A DNA stretch of 64,000 bases from Thermosipho africanus Ob7 (GTDB lineage Bacteria; Thermotogota; Thermotogae; Thermotogales; Fervidobacteriaceae): NCBI RefSeq assembly GCF_003351105.1, contig NZ_NKRG01000002.1:62001-126000 (forward strand), read 5' to 3'. Made by a program: the position numbers and the translations under genes. Below are positions 58,467 to 64,000 of this stretch, piece after piece. The notes under the pieces were generated by a model. The model did no database searches. It was not told the DNA's origin and saw only the letters and a program-made list of their open reading frames with translations. Position 1 is the first letter of the stretch, and every line of letters starts with the position of its first letter.

Positions 58467-59611
58467 GTGATTATTCCACCATGAATCTTAGGAAATCTTG
58501 AAAAAATACCAGAAATAAACTCTATGAATTTTGTAATAGGAAGACTGACTTTTAAAATAAAATCGACTATTAACGAGAAATTTAAAATGTAAAAGAAATA
58601 TGCAATCATCAAGCTGGTTAATATAATTTGAAATGGAATAATAAGCACAAAAGTTCCAATTATTGAAAAAATATTTACATTTGAAAATAATGACAAAAAT
58701 GGTGCGCAACCTAAAAATGCTGCAAGAGGTTTTAATTTGTTATTTTCAACACTTAATATACCAAACGTACTAAAAAAAGTCATATAAAAAGAAAGTGAGT
58801 ACGCAAGAAAAGGCTGAAAAAATAAAAAGAACAAACCAACAAAACTTAAAATATCTATCTTTGACATTTTTGGAATTAGTTTTTCAAATAAAATTACTAA
58901 AAAAAGATATAAAAATGCTCTTAAAGAAGGCAAATTATTACCACAAGAAATTAAAAAAAGAAACGAAACCATTAAAGCAATAAATTTTTTTGACAAATCA
59001 GAAAGGCTAAAAAACGTTAAAACAGAAGTTAAAATGGCAAATATTAAAGAAATATGTAGCCCAGAAATACTAAAAAAATGATAAAGTCCACTATCTGAAT
59101 AAATTTTATCTTTTACTTTTCCACCAAAAAGTCCATAGTAAACTTTGCTATAATTTAATATTTTCTTACGAAAATTTTCTGTTTTAGTATATATATTTCT
59201 AACCAAAGAAAAATAGGGTGAGACAATCACCCTATTTTTATCTAATGTTACTTTTGGATATGAATATTTCTTTGCATCAAAAGGTCCATAATAGTAAACA
59301 ATATCTCCCAATGGTATCTCCTTATTTACTCCAACTAAAACATTTAATTTTTTCCATTTACCGTTATAAAATATATCTCCTTTAACAAGAGAATAGCTGT
59401 CATTTGTTTGAATCACCCTACCAACAAATTCAAATTCACCATTAAAGTTTACAACTGATAAAATGTTAAAAGCAAGAAAGAAAAATAAAATCCAAAAGCA
59501 CTCTCTCTTTTTAAAAAACAAAAATGGTAAAAAAATCACAAACTTTGGAAAAGAAAAAACAGGGGCTATCAAAGCCCCTAATATTGAAGATAAAAAAATG
59601 AGGAAATACAT
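58379..59611 (-). CDS. ComEC/Rec2-like competence membrane protein
   Basis: 410 residues. An N-terminal soluble part (OB-like, about 50-140) and some eight membrane segments with the family core GLYHFFSISGLHISLIFAIL. The C-terminal metallo-beta-lactamase domain of long ComEC proteins is absent, so this is a short form. It may be the DNA-uptake channel, but no other com genes are here. A perfect 13-base hairpin lies within its coding region near 59209-59239. Confidence 0.78.
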   Translation of the reverse strand: MYFLIFLSSILGALIAPVFSFPKFVIFLPFLFFKKRECFWILFFFLAFNILSVVNFNGEFEFVGRVIQTNDSYSLVKGDIFYNGKWKKLNVLVGVNKEIPLGDIVYYYGPFDAKKYSYPKVTLDKNRVIVSPYFSLVRNIYTKTENFRKKILNYSKVYYGLFGGKVKDKIYSDSGLYHFFSISGLHISLIFAILTSVLTFFSLSDLSKKFIALMVSFLFLISCGNNLPSLRAFLYLFLVILFEKLIPKMSKIDILSFVGLFFLFFQPFLAYSLSFYMTFFSTFGILSVENNKLKPLAAFLGCAPFLSLFSNVNIFSIIGTFVLIIPFQIILTSLMIAYFFYILNFSLIVDFILKVSLPITKFIEFISGIFSRFPKIHGGIITYFLFSVLFFAFLLHFGQIPYILKSKSSN

Positions 59612-59614
59612 AAA

Positions 59615-60823
59615 TTATGCTCCATACTTCTCCAATCTTCCAGCATATGCAAGAGCAAGAGGCATCACATCAACTGCATGGATTGTTCCAAGGCTTCCTC
59701 TTGCACATTCAAACTCATTAAACAATTTTGAAAGTCCTCTTCTTGTATTCTTTGCATAAATCATTAAAGGAACTGGATGGAATGAATGTCCTTTCATTAC
59801 ACATGGTGTTGAATGATCACCAGTAACTATTAAAACATCCGGATTTAATTCTAAAAGTATTGGTAAGAATTTATCAACTTCTTCTATAACTTTTACTTTC
59901 GAATCAAAGTTACCATCTTCACCATATGAATCGGTCTTTTTTATGTGAACATAAAAGAAGTCATATTCATTCCATAGTTTTTTTACAGTATTAAATTCAT
60001 CTTCAATAGTTTGACCTGCCTCTACAACTTCCATGCCAACAAGTTTTGCAAGGCCCTTATACATTGGATATACAGCAACTGCTGCAGGCTTTAATTTGAA
60101 AACATCTCCAAATTTTGGCATATCTGGGTGCTTTGAAAAACCTCTCAAGAGTGCAAAATTCATTTTTGGTTGGTCTTTCAACACTTCTTTTATTTTATCA
60201 AGTAAAATGTTAACTATTCTTTCTGACTTTTTAGATGATTCATCTAAAGCCTTTGTATACTTTATAGGTTTCCCTTCTTTTTGAGGATCCGCATCTTCTA
60301 ATTTATCCATTAATCCTTCACCTGTAAGTTTAACAACAAATCTATGTTCTTTTCCAGGATAAAATGTTATCTTTACATCTTCTATTTCTTTGATATTTTC
60401 ATTTAAAATTTCTACAACCTTTGCACTTTCTTCTGAAGATGGCCTTCCTGCTCTTCTGTCAACTATAATATCTCCATCAATAGTTGCAAAATTTCCACGA
60501 GCAACCAAATCATTTTCACCAACTTCAACATTGATTCCAAGAGCCTCTAATATTCCTCTACCAATTTGATATTTTAAAGGATCATATCCAAATAATCCCA
60601 AATGACCTGGTCCACTACCAGGAGTAATACCAGGAAGAACTGGAATTGTTTGACCTAAATCACTCTTTTTTGCAAGAGCATCTAAATTTGGCGTGTTAGC
60701 CTTTTGAAGAGGGGTTAAACCTTCTTCATTTGGAATATCACCAATACCATCCATAACCAATAAAACAATTTTTGAAGTATTAGGCGAAATTAATTCACTA
60801 ATAACTTTTTGCCTATCAATCAT
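59615..60823 (-). CDS. apgM: Cofactor-independent phosphoglycerate mutase, archaeal type
   Basis: 402 residues of the alkaline-phosphatase superfamily. Metal site VLLVMDGIGDIPNEEG, a nucleophile-bearing block TPGSGPGHLGLFGYDP and VTGDHSTPCVMKGHS. It interconverts 3- and 2-phosphoglycerate in glycolysis. ATG after GGAGGTGAAAAA, four-base overlap with lgt. Confidence 0.92.
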   Translation of the reverse strand: MIDRQKVISELISPNTSKIVLLVMDGIGDIPNEEGLTPLQKANTPNLDALAKKSDLGQTIPVLPGITPGSGPGHLGLFGYDPLKYQIGRGILEALGINVEVGENDLVARGNFATIDGDIIVDRRAGRPSSEESAKVVEILNENIKEIEDVKITFYPGKEHRFVVKLTGEGLMDKLEDADPQKEGKPIKYTKALDESSKKSERIVNILLDKIKEVLKDQPKMNFALLRGFSKHPDMPKFGDVFKLKPAAVAVYPMYKGLAKLVGMEVVEAGQTIEDEFNTVKKLWNEYDFFYVHIKKTDSYGEDGNFDSKVKVIEEVDKFLPILLELNPDVLIVTGDHSTPCVMKGHSFHPVPLMIYAKNTRRGLSKLFNEFECARGSLGTIHAVDVMPLALAYAGRLEKYGA

Positions 60824-61701
60824 TTTTTCACCTCCGTTTTTCTTCTTAGTAGAATAAACATGATAATCCCTAAAATAATTAAAATAAGACTTACCAATTG
60901 TGCCACTCTAATTTTACCCCAATATAAACTATCTGTCCTCAATCCCTCAATCCAAAACCTATTTGCAGAATATAAAATAAAATATAATGCCGTTGTTTCA
61001 CCATTTTTTTTCTTCCACTTCAAATCATATTTGTACAAAAACAAAAATATCAAAAAATCAAATATACTTTCATACAAAAACGTAGGATGAAAATAAGAAT
61101 AATTTTCATATCCAACCATTCTATTTTCGGGCGGGACAAACATCTTCCATGGTAAATTAGTCGGCCCACCATATGCTTCATAATTAAAAAAGTTTCCCCA
61201 TCTTCCAATTGCTTGACCTAAAGGTAATACACTAGTTAAGAGATCAGTCCCTTGCAAAAAAGTAAAAGAACAATTTTTTTTCAAGCGAGTATACAAAAAA
61301 GTTGAAACAATTGCACCAATAACGGCACCATGGATTGCAAGTCCACCATGCCAGATCTTTATAATCTCTGAAGGATACTTTGAATAAAACTCGTCCCACA
61401 TAAATATTACATAGTATGTCCTTGCACCAACTATAGATGACAAAATCCCCCAAAAAACAGCTTCATCTAAATCATCGGGGTTAATATCAAAATATTTCAG
61501 TCTTCTTCTTACAAGATAATACGAAATAATTATTCCCGTAACTATTAAAAAGCTATACCATCTAAGCTCAAAAAAGCCAAATTTAAAAATGTATCTTTTT
61601 AATATTATTTCTCCGGAAAATACTCCTTTGAGAAAGAAAAACATTCCAATTATAAGACAAATAAAGATTAAGGTGAGAACTAATTTTAAAGATTTTCCCA
61701 A
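60820..61701 (-). CDS. lgt: Prolipoprotein diacylglyceryl transferase
   Basis: 293 residues with seven membrane segments. Motif GRWGNFFNYEAYGG contains the conserved Arg and Asn of the Lgt signature, and HGGLAIHGAVIGA is the second conserved loop. It puts diacylglycerol on the Cys of lipoproteins such as the one at 19560. TTG start after AGGAGGAAGAAAA, overlapping the upstream gene by 16 bases. Confidence 0.93.
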   Translation of the reverse strand: MGKSLKLVLTLIFICLIIGMFFFLKGVFSGEIILKRYIFKFGFFELRWYSFLIVTGIIISYYLVRRRLKYFDINPDDLDEAVFWGILSSIVGARTYYVIFMWDEFYSKYPSEIIKIWHGGLAIHGAVIGAIVSTFLYTRLKKNCSFTFLQGTDLLTSVLPLGQAIGRWGNFFNYEAYGGPTNLPWKMFVPPENRMVGYENYSYFHPTFLYESIFDFLIFLFLYKYDLKWKKKNGETTALYFILYSANRFWIEGLRTDSLYWGKIRVAQLVSLILIILGIIMFILLRRKTEVKK

Positions 61702-63008
61702 TTTTTCTTCCTCCTTTTATCTTTTTCGTATAAATTAGAATAAATATAGCTTATATTTGAAAGTTTAGCTTTTATTTCTTCAGGAAATTCTACGTACCTC
61801 CAGAATATTTCTCTAATTTCCTTTTCAAGTTTTTGAACACCATTTGATTCCTTCAAAATCCAAAGTATATATCTTTTCACAAAGAATTCATCAATTCTCT
61901 CTCTAATTTTATTATCCATTAAATAATTGTATATTTCTCCTGTTAAGCCCTCTTCCATCCAACGTCCAAATGCTAATTCTTTTGCGGCCTTTAACCTGTA
62001 GTCTCCCAAAGCACTTAAAATTGCAACATCAATATTTTTAGGAAACATAGGTATAACCACTCTGCCACGACCACTAATAACATTTAATCCCTCAAAAGGT
62101 TCCCAACAAAATCCATAATCTCCATACCCAGGAACTATTATAAAATAAGGTTTTAATTTAATGCTTGTGCCTCGTATCTTCCTTTCAAATATTTTATAAT
62201 CAATTTTTTCAAATTCATTTAGTTTACTCTCAATAAGATCTTTTGAACCAATTGCATTAATACCATTTAAAAAAATAGAGGTTAATACTAAAAACCGATT
62301 CCCAAGTCTTCCAATAGATTTATTTATCATTTGTATTATAACCTCATGCTCCATTATTTTTTTACTGAAATTATCTTCTGTTTTTTCATTTATTTGAGAT
62401 TCTTCTTTTAATTTGTTAAGTTGCTCAAAAATAATCTCAACTTCTTTGTTTACAAGTTTTAATTTTTTCAATTTTTCTATAGCTTGATCAATTAAACTCA
62501 AGATAGACTTTCGATATGGTTTTCCTTCATCTTCGATACCTTTAACAATTTCTCTTAATTGTCTTTCAATGAATTTCCTTTCTTCCAATTTCTCATTAAA
62601 TGCCATCTCAAATGACGCAACATTTTTTGGAGCAACATTTTTTCTCGATTCAATTACCTCCATGAAGCTGCTTTCGTTTACTAATCCCTTTTTAACAGCA
62701 AGCAACCATTCATCAACATAAAATATATTTTCTTTATCATCCACAAAAGGAATGCTTTTTATTCTTTCAAAATCCCTGGAATTTAAATATCTAGGCTCGA
62801 GTAACCCATACCTTAAAAAGAGGCGTTTTTCAACTTCATAATTTTCGTCTATATTCTCAAGCAAATATCTATACAATTCCCATGTAATTTCAATAAAGTT
62901 TCGTTTCACTTGTGAATCGTTAAAGTTTTTTTCAAGGGCACTCTTTGCTTTAAAAACTTCTTTGGAAAGTTCGTTAGGTACATCTTTTAAAACATTTTCA
63001 AAAAACAT
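61686..63008 (-). CDS. Hypothetical protein, 440 residues
   Basis: No family recognised. Soluble, strongly charged and mostly helical, with a coiled-coil-like middle (about 145-245) and a C-terminal half with FIIVPGYGDYGFCWEPFEGLNVISGRGRV-like ordered beta segments. ATG after GGGGGTTGTTTTT. It lies between the MnhB-like gene and lgt. Confidence 0.65.
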   Translation of the reverse strand: MFFENVLKDVPNELSKEVFKAKSALEKNFNDSQVKRNFIEITWELYRYLLENIDENYEVEKRLFLRYGLLEPRYLNSRDFERIKSIPFVDDKENIFYVDEWLLAVKKGLVNESSFMEVIESRKNVAPKNVASFEMAFNEKLEERKFIERQLREIVKGIEDEGKPYRKSILSLIDQAIEKLKKLKLVNKEVEIIFEQLNKLKEESQINEKTEDNFSKKIMEHEVIIQMINKSIGRLGNRFLVLTSIFLNGINAIGSKDLIESKLNEFEKIDYKIFERKIRGTSIKLKPYFIIVPGYGDYGFCWEPFEGLNVISGRGRVVIPMFPKNIDVAILSALGDYRLKAAKELAFGRWMEEGLTGEIYNYLMDNKIRERIDEFFVKRYILWILKESNGVQKLEKEIREIFWRYVEFPEEIKAKLSNISYIYSNLYEKDKRRKKNWENL

Positions 63009-63031
63009 AAAAACAACCCCCTACAAATTTA

Positions 63032-63634
63032 TTAAACAATTCCTCTATGCTTTATAAAACTGTATATGATTATCCACATACCAAACATTACTTTAAGGTA
63101 TATTAATATACTCAGTAATCTTACGTGAACACTGCCTAACAAAGAAGAGATCGAAAATCCATATATAATGAATATTGAGATTTTCTCAAAAAGTTTTATT
63201 TTATACTTTTCAAATACATACTCAATTTCATTAAATGTAGTACTTAGAGAGTATAGTAAAATACCAGTTCCTCCAACTACTCCAGCTGAAAAACCTCCAC
63301 CAGGCGTCTTATCACCATAATAAGCTAAATAAAATGATAATAATATCACAAAATAACTAAGAAACTTTAATAATATTCTTATGTGAGTTTCATGTAAATG
63401 AAATTTTTGTCTTTCTTCTGAATAATTAAATAAAAATATTCCCATTGCAGCAAGTGAAAAAACCAAAACCTCAAAAAGAGTATCATACAACCTATTTTTT
63501 AAATATATTTCGGTAACAAAATTATTTACAATACCTAATCTACTAAAATCTAAGTTATGTGAGCTTTCAATAAACAAAAATATAAAAAATAAAATTGATA
63601 AAAAAATCAAAGAAAAAGACTTTATCCATGCCAT
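63032..63634 (-). CDS. MnhB-like membrane subunit (Mrp antiporter / Mbh hydrogenase type)
   Basis: 200 residues with about five or six membrane segments. The MnhB signature is seen as DKTPGGGFSAGVVGGTGILL near 107-126. Such subunits belong to Mrp Na+/H+ antiporters or to membrane-bound hydrogenase-type complexes. Other subunits are not downstream; they may lie upstream beyond the window. ATG overlaps the preceding gene by 13 bases. Confidence 0.78.
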   Translation of the reverse strand: MAWIKSFSLIFLSILFFIFLFIESSHNLDFSRLGIVNNFVTEIYLKNRLYDTLFEVLVFSLAAMGIFLFNYSEERQKFHLHETHIRILLKFLSYFVILLSFYLAYYGDKTPGGGFSAGVVGGTGILLYSLSTTFNEIEYVFEKYKIKLFEKISIFIIYGFSISSLLGSVHVRLLSILIYLKVMFGMWIIIYSFIKHRGIV

Positions 63635-63999
63635 GACAACTTAAATTCCTCCGTTTTAAATACATAAATATCAGTAAAATCAAACTTTTTAGCTTTTTTC
63701 ACCATTTGCTCAGAGTTTTTTATAGATGCTACTACTAAAGCATCTATTCTAACTTTCGAATTGAGTGGCAAAATTGGTATGCCAAATACTCTAGAATTAA
63801 CTTTACCGTTATCATCATCAAAAAATACAACTATATTATACCCTCTATTCAACAAAAGCTCAGCCAAAACTTTTCCAACAAGCCCTGCCCCATAAATCCC
63901 TATTTCATTTTTTCCTTTTAACTTCAAGAAAATATTTTCAAGTTGAGAATCTATCTTTTTTGACAAATTAACTATATCATTAAAAAATGAAAGCTTCAA
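63622..63999 (-). CDS. Nucleotide-binding-fold protein, possibly partial at the window edge
   Basis: 125 residues visible, ending FKLSWHG. A Rossmann-like motif IGIYGAGLVGKVLAELLL at about 33-50 with FFDDDNGKV after it. Such a region is found in NAD(P)-binding or polysaccharide-type epimerase/sugar-binding proteins. The first in-window codon TTG is not certain to be the true start; the gene may continue off the window. Confidence 0.55.
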   Translation of the reverse strand: MKLSFFNDIVNLSKKIDSQLENIFLKLKGKNEIGIYGAGLVGKVLAELLLNRGYNIVVFFDDDNGKVNSRVFGIPILPLNSKVRIDALVVASIKNSEQMVKKAKKFDFTDIYVFKTEEFKLSWHG

Positions 64000-64000
64000 A

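Overview
The window is a dense, AT-rich bacterial stretch that most resembles a Thermotogales chromosome, probably Thermosipho or a close relative. The evidence is low GC, long operons with overlapping genes, and a histidine kinase very like Thermotoga HK853 followed by an HDOD gene and rbfA. It also has a fused DHH-CBS-tRNA nucleotidyltransferase, an archaeal-type phosphoglycerate mutase and a flhA-flhF-flhG-cheC-cheD-fliA flagellar block. Genus assignment is inference; no database search was possible.

Layout. (1) 1-1083, minus: fabF, cut by the window edge. (2) 1299-12162, plus: ricT-like PSP1 protein, DUF2905, tsaE, lon, engB, argS, HK853-like kinase, HDOD protein, rbfA, flaG, fliD, closed by a terminator. 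(3) 12263-20081, plus: rlmN, PASTA protein, rsgA, YgiQ-type radical SAM, CNNM/CorC protein, cdd, recN, a lipoprotein. (4) 22068-20071, minus: ligA; then 22155-22373, plus, a tiny membrane protein. (5) 30755-22380, minus: unknown protein, AI-2E-type permease, mazG, rlmB-like methylase, OmpR-type regulator, zinc protease, rsmB, rnr. (6) 30825-33660, plus: a secreted putative beta-barrel protein, a decayed insertion sequence with recognisable terminal inverted repeats, and an AlkD-like gene. (7) 34034-33785, minus: tRNA-Glu, tRNA-Val and tRNA-Phe from a strong promoter. (8) 34248-43568, plus: flhA, flhF, flhG, two PilZ proteins, cheC, cheD, fliA with an apparent frameshift in an A9 run, and four uncharacterised genes, the last with a NYN/PIN-like region. 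(9) 56245-43557, minus: DUF368 protein, cupin, cyclodeaminase-like protein, tgt, a second putative barrel, pyrR, glmM, a MIP18-type protein, prmC, rplI, RNase Z, a phosphoesterase, the CCA-enzyme fusion and a TolB-like propeller. (10) 56363-58466, plus: tRNA-Ser, rimP, nusA, a Fur-family regulator. (11) 63999-58379, minus: a partial nucleotide-binding protein, an MnhB-like subunit, an unknown, lgt, apgM and a ComEC-like membrane protein.

Themes. The window combines tRNA and rRNA maturation (tsaE, rlmN, rsgA, rbfA, rimP, rsmB, rlmB, rnr, RNase Z, CCA enzyme, tgt), flagellar motility and its regulation, and envelope functions. The best leads for new biology are the fliA poly-A frameshift, the four-gene block behind fliA, the DHH-CBS-CCA fusion beside RNase Z, a shared extended -10 promoter motif before nearly every transcription unit, and perfect hairpins buried inside coding sequences. 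No CRISPR array, prophage or defence island was seen.
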